Assembly: GCF_039645565.1 (NCBI RefSeq)
Contig: NZ_CP147914.1
Location: 803,573 to 867,572, forward strand
Length of the DNA stretch: 64,000 bases
Direction: 5' to 3'
From: Sulfurimonas sp. HSL1-2
Lineage (GTDB): Bacteria; Campylobacterota; Campylobacteria; Campylobacterales; Sulfurimonadaceae
Part shown: piece after piece, positions 48,793-58,260 of the stretch
Position numbering within the stretch: position 1 is the stretch's first letter
Layout of the letters: each line of letters opens with the position of its first letter
Notes under the pieces: generated by a model
What the model was told of the DNA's origin: nothing
Database searches by the model: none
The model's input: only the letters and a program-made list of their open reading frames with translations
Translations under genes and position numbers: made by a program

Positions 48793-48808
48793 CACTTTAA
48801 GTAAAGTG
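48793..48808. promoter_or_regulatory. 16-bp inverted repeat upstream of the cytochrome operon
   Basis: CACTTTAAGTAAAGTG contains 7-bp arms CACTTTA/TAAAGTG around a 2-base centre. It overlaps the last codon of the Crp/Fnr gene and lies about 95 bp upstream of the cytochrome start, so it could be an operator or a small terminator stem. It is not a classical FNR box (TTGAT-N4-ATCAA). Confidence 0.35.
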
Positions 48809-49429
48809 CGTAGCTTCGGGGCATTGGAGCAGTTCGATCATGCCCCGGTGAAGCGTGACGACCCCGTTGTGTTCGAACTCTTTGAGCAGGCGGCTGATCA
48901 CCTCCCTTGAAGAGCCGAGGTGCGCGGCGAGTTTTTCGTGGGTGATGGGGATGCAGCGCGCATTCTGGGCCTGCAGCCACTCCAGGAGGCGGTCGTCGAG
49001 TTTCTTGAAACGCACATCCTCGACCAGCCCCGCCATGCATTCGAGCCGCTTGGCAAAGAGAGCGAAAATATAGTCCTGGTAGACGGGTTCGGTTGTATAG
49101 AGCTGTTTGACGACGCCGGCGGGGAAAAGATAACCGCTGATCGGCCCGTCGGCGACGGCGGTTCCGATTGCGGGAGTGTCGGTAAAGGCGCTGTTGAGAT
49201 TCACGTTGCACTGTTCGCCGGCGCCGAGGAAATAGAGGGTGATCTCCTGTCCCGACTCATGCTGCCGGAAGACGCGGACGTTCCCCTCCGTGAGAAAAAG
49301 GATCTCCCTGCAGCGGTCCCCCTGGCGGAAGAGCTCCATGCCTCCCTCAAGCCGGATTCCCCCGGCGTGGGCGTCGATCAGTTTTCTGGAATCACGTCCG
49401 AGGCGGCGGTAGCAGGGGAAGCATTCCAT
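48797..49429 (-). CDS. Crp/Fnr family transcriptional regulator
   Basis: A 210-residue regulator with an N-terminal cyclic-nucleotide-like beta barrel (LFRQGDRCREILFLTEGNVRVFRQ) and a C-terminal helix-turn-helix (ITHEKLAAHLGSSREVISRLLKEFEHNGVV). Cysteines are few: MECFPCYR at the very N-terminus carries a CxxC-like pair, not the four-Cys cluster of Fnr, so it may sense NO, thiols or another signal. The ATG at 49429 follows AAAGGAACGAG. It may control the downstream cytochrome c operon. Confidence 0.9.
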   Translation of the reverse strand: MECFPCYRRLGRDSRKLIDAHAGGIRLEGGMELFRQGDRCREILFLTEGNVRVFRQHESGQEITLYFLGAGEQCNVNLNSAFTDTPAIGTAVADGPISGYLFPAGVVKQLYTTEPVYQDYIFALFAKRLECMAGLVEDVRFKKLDDRLLEWLQAQNARCIPITHEKLAAHLGSSREVISRLLKEFEHNGVVTLHRGMIELLQCPEATHFT

Positions 49430-49498
49430 CTCGTTCCTTTCGGGGGTTCGGGCCCCCCGGTGCTGCAAAAGTATAGCAGATTCTAATGGGCCGCAAAG

Positions 49499-49504
49499 TA
49501 TAAT
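49499..49504 (+). promoter_or_regulatory. -10 element of the aminotransferase operon
   Basis: TATAAT 24 bases upstream of the start in the divergent spacer between the crp-like gene and the aminotransferase gene. Confidence 0.5.
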
Positions 49505-49528
49505 AGAGCAAAAAAAATCAGGACGAGA

Positions 49529-50668
49529 ATGCAGTTTGAATCCTACCCGTTCGAAAAACTGAGTGCCCTGCTCGATCCCATCGAGCCCAACAGTGCCTAC
49601 GCCCCGCTGACACTGACCATCGGGGAGCCGCAGTTCGAGACCCCCGCCTTTATCCGCAACGCGCTGTGCGGCAGTGCCGATACGCTGCGCCGTTACCCGA
49701 AAACGGCGGGCGAAGAGACCCTCAACGGCGCCATGCGCGATTTCGTCGCCCGCCGTTTCGGGGTGACGCTGGCCAACGATCAGCTCGTCTCCAGCTTCGG
49801 CACCCGGGAAGTCCTTTTCAATTTCCCGCAGTACCTGCTGTTCGACAAGCCCGATCCGGTCATGACGTTTACGAACCCCTTCTACCAGATCTATGAGGGG
49901 GCCGCGATCGCGAGCCGTGCGAAGGTGAACTACCTCAACCTCGATGCTTCCAACGGGTTCAGACCGCAGGTCGACCCGGCGGTGCTGCGGGCCAGCGACC
50001 TGGTGATCCTCAATTTCCCGAACAACCCCACCAGCAGCTGTCTCTCCGTCGAAGAGCTCGGCGAATGGGTCAAACTGGCGCTGGAGTACGATTTCGTCCT
50101 CCTCAACGACGAGTGCTACAGCGAGATCTATCCGCATGAAGCCCCGGCAGGCATCCTCGAGGCGAGCGCGGCCGTCGGCAATACGGCGTTCAAGAATGTG
50201 CTCGCGCTCAACTCCATCTCCAAACGCTCAAGCGCACCGGGGCTGCGCAGCGGCTTCCTTGCCGGGGATGCGACGATCCTTGAAGGGTACCGCCAGTACC
50301 GCACCTATATCGGCTGCGCTTCGCCGCTGCCGCTGCAGACGGCCGCGGCGGCGGCCTGGGCGGACGAAGCCCATGTCGCAGAGGCCCGGGCCGTCTACCG
50401 CGAGAACTTCGAGATGGCACGGGAGATCCTCGGCACGGAGGTGCCGGAGGCGACCTTCTACCTCTGGCTGGAGGTGGACGATGCCATTGCCTTTACCGAA
50501 AAGCTCTACCGCGACTACAACCTGAAGGTTCTGCCGGGCGAATACCTGGCGCGCACCGACATCAACGGCAACAACCCGGGCAAAGGGCGTATCCGCATCG
50601 CCCTCGTCGAGAGCCCGGAACGCACGCGCATGGCGCTCGAACGCATCAAGGAGGCGATGAATGGATAA
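49529..50668 (+). CDS. Class I/II PLP aminotransferase, DapC-like
   Basis: A 379-residue fold-type I aminotransferase. PLP contacts are intact: NFPNNPTSS near residue 165, NDECYSEIY near residue 192 (Asp/Tyr contacts), and SKRSSAPGLRSGF with the Schiff-base Lys232. A final RIRIALVES supplies the substrate-carboxylate Arg. It is close to the succinyl-diaminopimelate transaminase group, which fits dapA in this window and the downstream murC, but other amino donors cannot be excluded. It begins an operon with the 161-residue protein, murC, a membrane protein and mutS2. Confidence 0.85.
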   Translation: MQFESYPFEKLSALLDPIEPNSAYAPLTLTIGEPQFETPAFIRNALCGSADTLRRYPKTAGEETLNGAMRDFVARRFGVTLANDQLVSSFGTREVLFNFPQYLLFDKPDPVMTFTNPFYQIYEGAAIASRAKVNYLNLDASNGFRPQVDPAVLRASDLVILNFPNNPTSSCLSVEELGEWVKLALEYDFVLLNDECYSEIYPHEAPAGILEASAAVGNTAFKNVLALNSISKRSSAPGLRSGFLAGDATILEGYRQYRTYIGCASPLPLQTAAAAAWADEAHVAEARAVYRENFEMAREILGTEVPEATFYLWLEVDDAIAFTEKLYRDYNLKVLPGEYLARTDINGNNPGKGRIRIALVESPERTRMALERIKEAMNG

Positions 50669-51146
50669 GGCCGAAGCCCTGAAAGAAAAAATCCTCAAGG
50701 CGCAGGAGGCGGCGGATATCGCCGGCCTCTACGTACTGGAGCAGGAAGCGAACGAGTGTTTTGACGAGCAGACGCTGATCGCCTATTACGCCAACATCCT
50801 CGACCTGGCCCTGGAAAACCTGACCGACGCACTGGGGACTGCTCGCCGTATGCAGATGACCGAGGTTAAGGACTTTGCCACGCTGCGGGCCCTTTACGAG
50901 TATGCCGTCGAACACTACAGCGCCGGCAAAGCGTCCGATGCGGCGGCGCTCTTCGAGATCCTCGCGGGCCTCAGCGACGACGCGCGTTTTTCCGAGGCGA
51001 TGACGCAGCACCAGAGCTTTGCAGAACGGCTCCCCGATTTCGGGCAGTTCCTGGATGACGCGGCCGACCTGGAAGCAACCCAGCGCAACGGGACCTTCTA
51101 CATCAGTGCGTTCCGCATGGACGGGAACGGGACGGACGAATCGTGA
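50661..51146 (+). CDS. Hypothetical cytosolic helical protein (161 aa)
   Basis: Not recognised. An all-helical, acidic protein with ALKEKILKAQEAADIAGLYVLEQEANECFD at the start and TPR-like helices (ALYEYAVEHYSAGKASDAAALFEILAGL), possibly a TPR-type scaffold. It overlaps the aminotransferase by eight bases and the murC start by four, both with good SD (AAGGAGG), so it belongs to the operon. Its conserved position before murC suggests a wall or division role, but function is unknown. Confidence 0.7.
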   Translation: MDKAEALKEKILKAQEAADIAGLYVLEQEANECFDEQTLIAYYANILDLALENLTDALGTARRMQMTEVKDFATLRALYEYAVEHYSAGKASDAAALFEILAGLSDDARFSEAMTQHQSFAERLPDFGQFLDDAADLEATQRNGTFYISAFRMDGNGTDES

Positions 51147-52450
51147 AGATCCATTTTATCGGCATCGGGGGGATCGGCATCTCCGGTCTCGCACAGTACA
51201 TGGACCACAAGGGCAACACGGTCAGCGGCAGCGACATCGCCGACAACCGGATCGTCAAACAGCTCCGCTCCAAAGGGATCGCCATTACCATTCCCCACGA
51301 CGCGAGCGCGATCACGGACCAGGACCTTGTGGTGCATTCGGCGATCATCAAACCGACCAATGTCGAAGTGGTGGCGGCGCAGGAGAAAGGGATCGAGGTG
51401 CTGCCGCGCCGTGAAGCGCTGCTGCGCATTCTCCAGGACAAAGAGGTCTACGCCGTCGCCGGTGCGCACGGCAAAAGTACGACCTCGGCGATTCTCGCGG
51501 CGATTATGGAAGGCTCCGCCATCATCGGGGCCGAGTCCAAGGCTTTCGGCTCCAACGTCCGGTACGACGATACGAACGAACGGCTCATTTTCGAAGCGGA
51601 TGAAAGTGACGGCAGTTTCCTCAACTCCAACCCCTACTGTGCCATCGTGACCAATGCCGAACCGGAGCACATGGAGTATTACGAGTACGATTACGAACGC
51701 TTCTATGACGCCTACCGCCGCTTTATCGCGTCGGCCGCGATCCGTGTCATCAACGCGGAAGACGAATTTCTCGGGACGATTGAGGGGGATGCGATCCGGC
51801 TTTATCCCAGCCGCGACATCTCCGAGGTCGAATACGTCCTGCACGACGGGGAGCCGCATACGCGTTTCCGCCTGAAAGAGCTGGGGACGTTCGACGTCTG
51901 GGGCTTCGGCGAGCATATCGCCCTGGATGCGGCGCTGGCGATCCTCGCCGCGGCAGAGACGATGCCGGTCGAGACGGTGCGTGAGCGCATTCTCGGATAC
52001 CGGGGGATCAAAAAGCGCTTCGATATCATCGAGAGTGCTAATGGCTGCGTGCTGATCGACGATTACGGCCACCATCCCACGGAGATCGCGGCGACGATGG
52101 CATCGGCACGGACCTACGCCCGCATGTTGGGCCTGGAGACGGTGACGGCCGTCTGGCAGCCGCACAAATACTCCCGCACCATCGATAACCTCGAGGCGTT
52201 CTCGCACTGCTTCGAAGGGGTGGACCGCCTGATCATCCTGCCGGTATGGGCGGCGGGCGAAGAGCCCCGCATCATCGATTTCGAAGGGGTGTTCGCCGCG
52301 TACAGCCCGCTGCTGGCCGACCGGGTCAAACGCCGGGGCTGCGGCTTGGAGGTCCTGAAAGAGGATACAATGGTGCAGCAGCTCGAATCGGGCCTGATCA
52401 TCGGGTTCGGTGCCGGCGATATCACCTACCAGCTCCGGGGAGAAAAATGA
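51143..52450 (+). CDS. murC: UDP-N-acetylmuramate-L-alanine ligase
   Basis: A 435-residue Mur ligase adding L-Ala to UDP-MurNAc. GIGGIGISGLAQYM (nucleotide fold) is at the start. The P-loop GAHGKSTTSAI is near residue 112, FEADESDGSF near residue 150, and DYGHHPTEIAATM near residue 312 gives the metal-binding His. Length is within the family. GTG start overlaps the previous stop (GTGA). Confidence 0.96.
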   Translation: MKIHFIGIGGIGISGLAQYMDHKGNTVSGSDIADNRIVKQLRSKGIAITIPHDASAITDQDLVVHSAIIKPTNVEVVAAQEKGIEVLPRREALLRILQDKEVYAVAGAHGKSTTSAILAAIMEGSAIIGAESKAFGSNVRYDDTNERLIFEADESDGSFLNSNPYCAIVTNAEPEHMEYYEYDYERFYDAYRRFIASAAIRVINAEDEFLGTIEGDAIRLYPSRDISEVEYVLHDGEPHTRFRLKELGTFDVWGFGEHIALDAALAILAAAETMPVETVRERILGYRGIKKRFDIIESANGCVLIDDYGHHPTEIAATMASARTYARMLGLETVTAVWQPHKYSRTIDNLEAFSHCFEGVDRLIILPVWAAGEEPRIIDFEGVFAAYSPLLADRVKRRGCGLEVLKEDTMVQQLESGLIIGFGAGDITYQLRGEK

Positions 52451-52776
52451 GTTACCTCTATATCGTCGCCGTCATCGCGCTGCTGTATGCGGGGATGCAC
52501 TTCTTTACCGAGCTCTCCCACCGGCAGAAGCTCTCAATGGCGGGTGTGCTGCTGCTGATCATCGCGGGGGCCGTGGCCTGGAACCAGTCGGTCGATGCGC
52601 AGCAGGAGCATGTCCGTGCCGTCATTTTGAAGTTCAACCAGCACCAGACACTTGAGTGTAGGGGGGTGGAAGTCAATGACCGTACCTTTACCCTCAGCGT
52701 CGGGACCCAGAGCTTTATCGCCCATGCAGGGACGCCCCATGCCGGGCAGATCTTCGACGCCGCAGGGTGCCGATGA
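52447..52776 (+). CDS. Small membrane protein of the murC-mutS2 operon (109 aa)
   Basis: Not recognised. Two N-terminal hydrophobic segments (about 3-20 and 30-46) and a short soluble domain with Cys near residues 70 and 108 (TLECRGVEVND, DAAGCR). ATG overlaps the TGA of murC, and its own TGA overlaps the ATG of mutS2, so translation is coupled at both ends. Confidence 0.72.
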   Translation: MSYLYIVAVIALLYAGMHFFTELSHRQKLSMAGVLLLIIAGAVAWNQSVDAQQEHVRAVILKFNQHQTLECRGVEVNDRTFTLSVGTQSFIAHAGTPHAGQIFDAAGCR

Positions 52777-54980
52777 GCGCATTCGGCCATCTGCTCGATC
52801 AGCTTGATCTGCAGGCCCACGTGGCCGAGATCGAGAGCTTTCTCAGCCGGAAAAAACCCCTCTATATCGAAGGCGACCAGGGACGCCACTACCAGTTCAT
52901 CCGTGCCCTCGACGCCCTCGAGTTTCCCGCCCCTCCCAAAACGACCGCTTTCGACACGATCCTGATCCACCTGAAAAAGCAGGGGGTGCTCAGCTTCGAA
53001 CAGATCTTCGAACTCATCAAGGTCGTGCGCTACTTCCGTACCCTGCGAAACCGCGGCTTCGAGGGGATCATCGGCGAATGGATGGCCTCCGTCGTCGTCC
53101 CGGATACGTTCAAAGAGGTCGAACGCCACTTTGACGAAAAGGGCCACTTCAAAGAGGAACTCGATGAGGAACTCTATGCCATCGCCGAGCGGATCAGGGC
53201 GCAGAAGAGCGATATCGCGGCACAGATGAAACGGCTGCTCTATGCGGACAATCTGCGTACATACCTCGTCGACACCCAGGTGCACTATGTCAACGACGAG
53301 GAGTGCCTCCTGGTGCGCGGCGGTTTCGGCGCCGTGTTCAAAGGGAGCGTCGTAGGCCGGACGGGGGCGGGCTTTTTCTATGTCACCCCCGACAGCCTGC
53401 TCAAAAGCAAAGAGCAGATCCGTGCCCTGTCCCAACAGCGCGATGCACGCTACTACGAGTACGCCAAAGGCTTCTCGGCACAGCTGCGCGAGCTGCAGCC
53501 CTTTATCGGTTTTATCGACAAGGAGTTCGACCGCCTGGACCACTACCAGGCCCGGGTGCTTTTCGCCCGAGCCAAAGGGCTGCATATCGTCGCGGCACAG
53601 CAGGGCGATGCCATCGTCCTGGAGTCGTTCGAGCATCCCGCCCTCTCCAACCCCAAACCCGTCAGCCTCGACTTCAGTGCCTCGGTGCTGATGATCACCG
53701 GGGTCAACGCAGGGGGGAAAACGATGCTGCTCAAATCGATCCTCTCCGCCGCGCTGATGGCCAAGTACCTGCTGCCGATGAAGCTCAATCCCCACCGTTC
53801 CCGCATCGGCTCCTTCAAACAGATCGAGGCGGTCATCGACGACCCCCAGAACGTCCGAAACGACATCTCCACCTTCGCCGGGCGGATACAGCAGTTCTCC
53901 CGGCTCTTCGAACGGAAATCGGCGCTGGTCGGGGTCGATGAGATCGAACTGGGAACGGACAGCGACGAGGCGGCGGCGCTGTTCAAGGTGATCCTCGACG
54001 ACCTGATCCGGCGCGGGCAGAAGATCGTCGTCACCACCCACCACAAGCGGCTCGCCTCCCTGATGGCCGACCGCGACGACGTCGAACTGGTCGCGGCCGT
54101 CTACGACGAGGAGCGCCGGGTCCCCACCTACGATTTCCTCCAGGGGATCATCGGCAAGAGCTACGCCTTTGAGACGGCCCTGCGCTACGGGATCGCCCAG
54201 GGGATCGTCAACAGGGCCAAAGAGGTCTACGGCGAGCAGCACGAGAAGCTCAATCTTCTCATCGAACGCGGGAGCGAACTGGAGCGGGAACTGCGACGCA
54301 AGCATGCCGAGGTGGACGAGCGTCTGGAACAGCTTGACGAACGGGAACGTTCACTCAAAGAGGAGCGCGAAACGCTGCGGCGCGAGTATGAAGGACTGGA
54401 GCGCCGGCTGCGGGGCGAGTTCCAGCAGGCGATCGAGAGCGCCAAGCAGGCGGCCAAGGCGGGGGATACGGCGGCGATCCACCGCGCGATGAACGAAGCG
54501 AACCGGCAGCTGCCGCAAAAGCAGGAGCCGCCGCAGAAGAGCACCCCGGTCGCGTTCAGCGTCGGGGACGCCGTCAAGTACCGCAAGCAGCGCGGCGTTA
54601 TCGTGGCACTGAAAGAGAAGGAGGCGACGATCGAAGTCGAGGGGATGCGGCTGCGCGTGAGACGCAACGAGCTCAAGCCCGCCGGAAAGGCGGCGGTTCC
54701 CAAACCGAAAGTGCAGGTGAGCAACAAGGTCGAAAAACGCGGCGGCCTCAAACTCGACCTGCACGGCATGCGGGCCGAACAGGCCCGTGAGAAGATGGAC
54801 GTCTTCATCTCCGACGCGCTGATCCAGGGGTGGGACGAGGTGATCATCTACCACGGCATCGGCACGGGCAAACTCTCCTACGCCGTCAAAGAGTTCCTCA
54901 AAGAGCACCCCAGCGTCAAAAGCTTCGAGGACGCCCCCCCGCAGCTGGGCGGTTTCGGGGCAAAAATCGTTCACCTCTGA
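52773..54980 (+). CDS. mutS2: Endonuclease MutS2
   Basis: A 735-residue MutS2-type ATPase. After an N-terminal region come the core and clamp segments and the Walker A GVNAGGKTMLLKS near residue 312. A Walker B/signature region (LVGVDEIELGTDSDEAAAL) and a long coiled coil (about 490-580) follow. The Smr nuclease domain at the C-terminus has LDLHGMRAEQAREK and the HGIGTGKL motif near residue 695. It lacks the MutS mismatch-recognition domain. Smr-containing MutS2 acts in suppression of recombination and ribosome rescue in other bacteria. ATGA overlap with the upstream gene. Confidence 0.95.
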   Translation: MSAFGHLLDQLDLQAHVAEIESFLSRKKPLYIEGDQGRHYQFIRALDALEFPAPPKTTAFDTILIHLKKQGVLSFEQIFELIKVVRYFRTLRNRGFEGIIGEWMASVVVPDTFKEVERHFDEKGHFKEELDEELYAIAERIRAQKSDIAAQMKRLLYADNLRTYLVDTQVHYVNDEECLLVRGGFGAVFKGSVVGRTGAGFFYVTPDSLLKSKEQIRALSQQRDARYYEYAKGFSAQLRELQPFIGFIDKEFDRLDHYQARVLFARAKGLHIVAAQQGDAIVLESFEHPALSNPKPVSLDFSASVLMITGVNAGGKTMLLKSILSAALMAKYLLPMKLNPHRSRIGSFKQIEAVIDDPQNVRNDISTFAGRIQQFSRLFERKSALVGVDEIELGTDSDEAAALFKVILDDLIRRGQKIVVTTHHKRLASLMADRDDVELVAAVYDEERRVPTYDFLQGIIGKSYAFETALRYGIAQGIVNRAKEVYGEQHEKLNLLIERGSELERELRRKHAEVDERLEQLDERERSLKEERETLRREYEGLERRLRGEFQQAIESAKQAAKAGDTAAIHRAMNEANRQLPQKQEPPQKSTPVAFSVGDAVKYRKQRGVIVALKEKEATIEVEGMRLRVRRNELKPAGKAAVPKPKVQVSNKVEKRGGLKLDLHGMRAEQAREKMDVFISDALIQGWDEVIIYHGIGTGKLSYAVKEFLKEHPSVKSFEDAPPQLGGFGAKIVHL

Positions 54981-54986
54981 TATAAT
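54981..54986 (+). promoter_or_regulatory. -10 element of the 55052 gene
   Basis: TATAAT immediately after the mutS2 stop codon, about 66 bases before the chosen start of the next gene. Confidence 0.4.
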
Positions 54987-55051
54987 ATCCTCTAATATTC
55001 TTGGCCCGGGAACGCCTTGCTGCCGGGCCGGATGGAGAGGTGACGTCTACC

Positions 55052-56416
55052 GTGAACCGTCTTGTTGCCGTGATGCTGACCTTGGGAGTGATAGGGGGGT
55101 GCACACTGCTGGACGGAAAAGAGATTTCCTCTTCGGCGACCGGCCTGCCCGGAAGCCTTACCCTCAAACAATCCTTTATCGTGCGGCAGCTCGACAACGG
55201 CGCTACCTACCCGGATACCCCCTATATCCTGACACTGAGCGAAGGGAATTACGAGGAGGGATCGTACCGCATCGACGGCGGGCTTCTGCTCTACAAAGGG
55301 CATGACGGCAGCGGCGTGACTCTCAACCAGGCGGCCCTGGTCTACTGGGGGGACGATTTCGACGTCAGAATCGGCAAATTCGTATCCAAAACGGGGGTAC
55401 TGGACTATCTGAGCGGGTTGGATACCCTCAACCCGGTACGGGTGGACTTTTTCGACGACACGAATATCAATCTCCGCAGGATACCCCAGTGGATGGCGGA
55501 GCTCTCCTACTTCGTCGGGAATGCCTCCCTGGTCAGGGTGACCGTCCAGCCCTACGACGGGCGCACACAGAGCTACCTCTCGACCTATGTGGGGTTTCTG
55601 CTTGACAGCTATCTCCCCGCCTATTTCGAAGAACTCAGCCGTAACAGCGCAGAAGGGGCAGCGGTCTACCAGGAGGTTTTCCTCCCGTTGTACCGTGACA
55701 GTATCAGTCCTGCGCTCAAAAGTGATATCGATTCACAATACAATGAACGTGCCCTGGCCATCGGGAAAAGCACGTTTCAGGCACTTTTTGAGCGCAGCAG
55801 CGATGGGGCGACGTTCGGTGCCGCTTGGACGAACCGCTATTCGGAAGTGCCCTATATCCGGGTTGACGAGCAGCTGCTGGCGGTGATCGACGCGCTTGCG
55901 GACGGCGAAAGTACCGGGGAAGCACTCAGAGCCTACCTGGATCAGCCGGACCTCAATCCCATCAAGGGGGTCAGAGGCTTTCGGTATAACCAGTTTGCCC
56001 TGTATGCCGAGGGGACGGTCAATAGTTACGGCGTTCGCGCCGAAGCGAGCGTACGCGACAGGGTACCGGTACTCAACAGCTTTACACCGCTTACCATGCT
56101 CGGTTTCGGATTGGATCGCCAGGCCGGGGATGCCTACTTCGACCTGGAAGTACAGTGGGGCTATCTCAAACAGTACCGCGAGAGTGTGTTGGCGACGATG
56201 CTGCTGAACAGGTTTGATCTGGCCGTGTACCGGGGCGTGGCCGTACGCTTCGACCATTACCTGATCACGGGGTGGTATGCGGGCAATGCCACCGCCGTGA
56301 TGCTCCCGAACCTTGTGTTGAGCCGGGGTGCCTTTGAGGTCGACCTTCACGCCCTTTACCACTCGGACGACAAAGCGTACAACACCCTCGGGTTCACGCT
56401 AAGGGCGACCTTTTGA
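55052..56416 (+). CDS. Outer-membrane barrel-like lipoprotein (DUF1302-like)
   Basis: A 454-residue exported protein with a signal peptide and lipobox VIGGC (Cys17). The body is rich in alternating aromatic/hydrophobic residues as in outer-membrane barrels, ends in a Phe (LGFTLRATF), and contains VYWGDDFDVRIGKFVSKTG, similar to the strand-turn motif of DUF1302-type barrels that accompany RND lipid pumps. The identification is by pattern and context: the next gene is an MMPL/RND protein. The GTG at 55052 begins the signal peptide; a GTG at 55040 is an alternative. Its TGA overlaps the TTG start of the RND gene. Confidence 0.6.
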   Translation: MNRLVAVMLTLGVIGGCTLLDGKEISSSATGLPGSLTLKQSFIVRQLDNGATYPDTPYILTLSEGNYEEGSYRIDGGLLLYKGHDGSGVTLNQAALVYWGDDFDVRIGKFVSKTGVLDYLSGLDTLNPVRVDFFDDTNINLRRIPQWMAELSYFVGNASLVRVTVQPYDGRTQSYLSTYVGFLLDSYLPAYFEELSRNSAEGAAVYQEVFLPLYRDSISPALKSDIDSQYNERALAIGKSTFQALFERSSDGATFGAAWTNRYSEVPYIRVDEQLLAVIDALADGESTGEALRAYLDQPDLNPIKGVRGFRYNQFALYAEGTVNSYGVRAEASVRDRVPVLNSFTPLTMLGFGLDRQAGDAYFDLEVQWGYLKQYRESVLATMLLNRFDLAVYRGVAVRFDHYLITGWYAGNATAVMLPNLVLSRGAFEVDLHALYHSDDKAYNTLGFTLRATF

Positions 56417-58257
56417 AGCTCGCGCAGAAAACGGGTGTGCTGCTGATACTGCTGCTGTTCGGCGCTGTCCTGATGCGGCAGGTTGAGGTCCGTACGGTGG
56501 ATTGGAGCCGTTTTTTTCCAGGTACGCCTGCTTCTGCGGTGCAGCAGCAGTGGTTCACGCCGGACCGGCAGTATCTTTTTACGGCACTCCCAGAGGAGTC
56601 GCCCCTACCCGTATGGCGTTCGGATGGGCTGATCACGGATTATTACCGCCTTGACGCCCAGGGACTCTACCTGATCACATTCAGCCGGGAAAACCAGAAT
56701 ACCATCCTCGAAAGGGTTGGGGCCTATCCGCACAGCGGCACCGCCGTCGTCGGCGCGCTGCTGTTGCAGGGCTTTTTCGATGACATGGTGTTTTATGTCT
56801 CTGCGATAGCCCCGTTCCTGCTTCTGCTGCTTTGGCTGTTGACATCGCTGGAATACCTGCTGAACATTCTGATCGAGATCGGGGCGTTTACGGTATCGCT
56901 GCTTGCTGTTTTGGTGGCCGTCGGAGTCGCCGTCGATCCCGCGGCACTGTTGGCGGTCGTTTTTCTCGTCATTTATGCGTTGACCCTTTTCAACTATCTT
57001 CATTCGGGGGAGATCAGCAAACATCAGCTGGCATTCGGCATTACCCTTTCGGTCGCCACGACCGCATTGAGCAGTCTCTTCCTCTATGGGTCTGAGTTTG
57101 GGCTCATCAGCACTTTCGGGAAGATGATGCTGCTCGGGCTCGGGGTGCTTTACGGCTATCTCATCGGCCGGATCTATCTGTTTGGGCCGGTGCGTTTCGT
57201 GTTCGGCTGGCGCAGGCGGTGGCAGGCAGAGGGTGCCTGGTTGAAAAAGGGGATGCTGCTTCTCGGCACTGCTGCCGTCGCCTGCGGTTTCGTCTGCGCA
57301 AAAACACCTTCGATAGATCTGAACCCTCTGAATCTTATGCAGCCGACAATGGCGATGTACAAGCGCATTGCGGCATTTGAGTCCGACTATCTGCCGACGC
57401 TGCCTTTTGTCGTCCGTTTACATGCGAAGCAGGGCGACTTTTCCGATGTCGAAAAGGCCCGGGCACTCGCCGGAGTGATGCAGCGCATTACCGAAGCGGT
57501 CCCCGGGAGGCTGCTTGGGAGCCTTCCGATGGGGTATGAGCGTTTTGCAGACGCACCGCTCGTTGATGCGACGCCCGATGCCTATGCCCAGTACCTGCTC
57601 GCCATGGAGTGGCTCGACGGCGGCCTGCCGCTGCTGAGCCCGGATCAGCGCGACACCTACATGACGCTGAGCATTCCGATCACGACCCCTTCGTATGCCA
57701 TCACCGCCATGGTCAAACGGCTCCGGGCGATCGGTGAGGCCTCGGACGATTTCTCGGTCAGTGTTCTGGGCAAGATCGCCGACTTTGAACATTTTTTGAA
57801 ACGGTTCGCCGGGGAGTTCTTTGCCGGTGTCGGCATCTCACTCGGTTTTGTCGTGCTCTTTTTTCTTTTTTACTGCCGGACATGGAAGAGTGTCATCGTC
57901 CTTGTGTCCCCGCTGCTTTCGCTCCTTCTGCTTGTGGGTGTGCACCGTCTTTTTGGGATGGACCTCACCATGATCACCCTGCTTGGCACCGTGTTGTTCG
58001 TCGGGCTGGTCACCGATTCGGTCATCCATCTCTTCATCTGTATCAAGCAGCAGGGACATGCGTGCATCGGCAGCGTCCTCCATCCGATCATCGTTTCGAA
58101 TATGACGATGCTGATCGGGCTGGCCGGGATGCTGTTCGGCGGCACGATGATTCGTCAGTTCGGCTTGGAGCTGGGGAGCCTGCTCGCGGCAAACCTTGCC
58201 GTCGTGGTCTACCTGCTGCCCATACTGCTGAAGCGCTACTTCACCCGCTGCGGGTGA
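56413..58257 (+). CDS. MMPL/RND-family transporter (reduced periplasmic loops)
   Basis: A 614-residue inner-membrane protein with 12 predicted transmembrane segments in the RND order: one N-terminal helix, a short periplasmic domain, a bundle of about five, a second periplasmic domain, then five more. The TDSVIHLFICIKQQG block near residues 535-549 resembles the conserved acidic segment of MMPL proteins. It is shorter than typical MMPL pumps (750-900 residues), as the periplasmic loops are small. Members move lipids or hydrophobic molecules. The start is TTG at 56413, overlapping the upstream stop. Confidence 0.78.
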   Translation: MKLAQKTGVLLILLLFGAVLMRQVEVRTVDWSRFFPGTPASAVQQQWFTPDRQYLFTALPEESPLPVWRSDGLITDYYRLDAQGLYLITFSRENQNTILERVGAYPHSGTAVVGALLLQGFFDDMVFYVSAIAPFLLLLLWLLTSLEYLLNILIEIGAFTVSLLAVLVAVGVAVDPAALLAVVFLVIYALTLFNYLHSGEISKHQLAFGITLSVATTALSSLFLYGSEFGLISTFGKMMLLGLGVLYGYLIGRIYLFGPVRFVFGWRRRWQAEGAWLKKGMLLLGTAAVACGFVCAKTPSIDLNPLNLMQPTMAMYKRIAAFESDYLPTLPFVVRLHAKQGDFSDVEKARALAGVMQRITEAVPGRLLGSLPMGYERFADAPLVDATPDAYAQYLLAMEWLDGGLPLLSPDQRDTYMTLSIPITTPSYAITAMVKRLRAIGEASDDFSVSVLGKIADFEHFLKRFAGEFFAGVGISLGFVVLFFLFYCRTWKSVIVLVSPLLSLLLLVGVHRLFGMDLTMITLLGTVLFVGLVTDSVIHLFICIKQQGHACIGSVLHPIIVSNMTMLIGLAGMLFGGTMIRQFGLELGSLLAANLAVVVYLLPILLKRYFTRCG

Positions 58258-58260
58258 AGT
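58238..58260. terminator. Hairpin at the convergent ends of the MMPL and LolA-like genes
   Basis: ACTTCACCCGC-T-GCGGGTGAAGT is a perfect 11-bp inverted repeat over the stop codons of both converging genes. It has no T-tract, so it may serve as a bidirectional mRNA end or pause. Confidence 0.5.

Noticed and set aside
48793-48808. Palindrome as an FNR box
   Set aside because: CACTTTAAGTAAAGTG does not match TTGAT-N4-ATCAA; it is listed only as a low-confidence inverted repeat.
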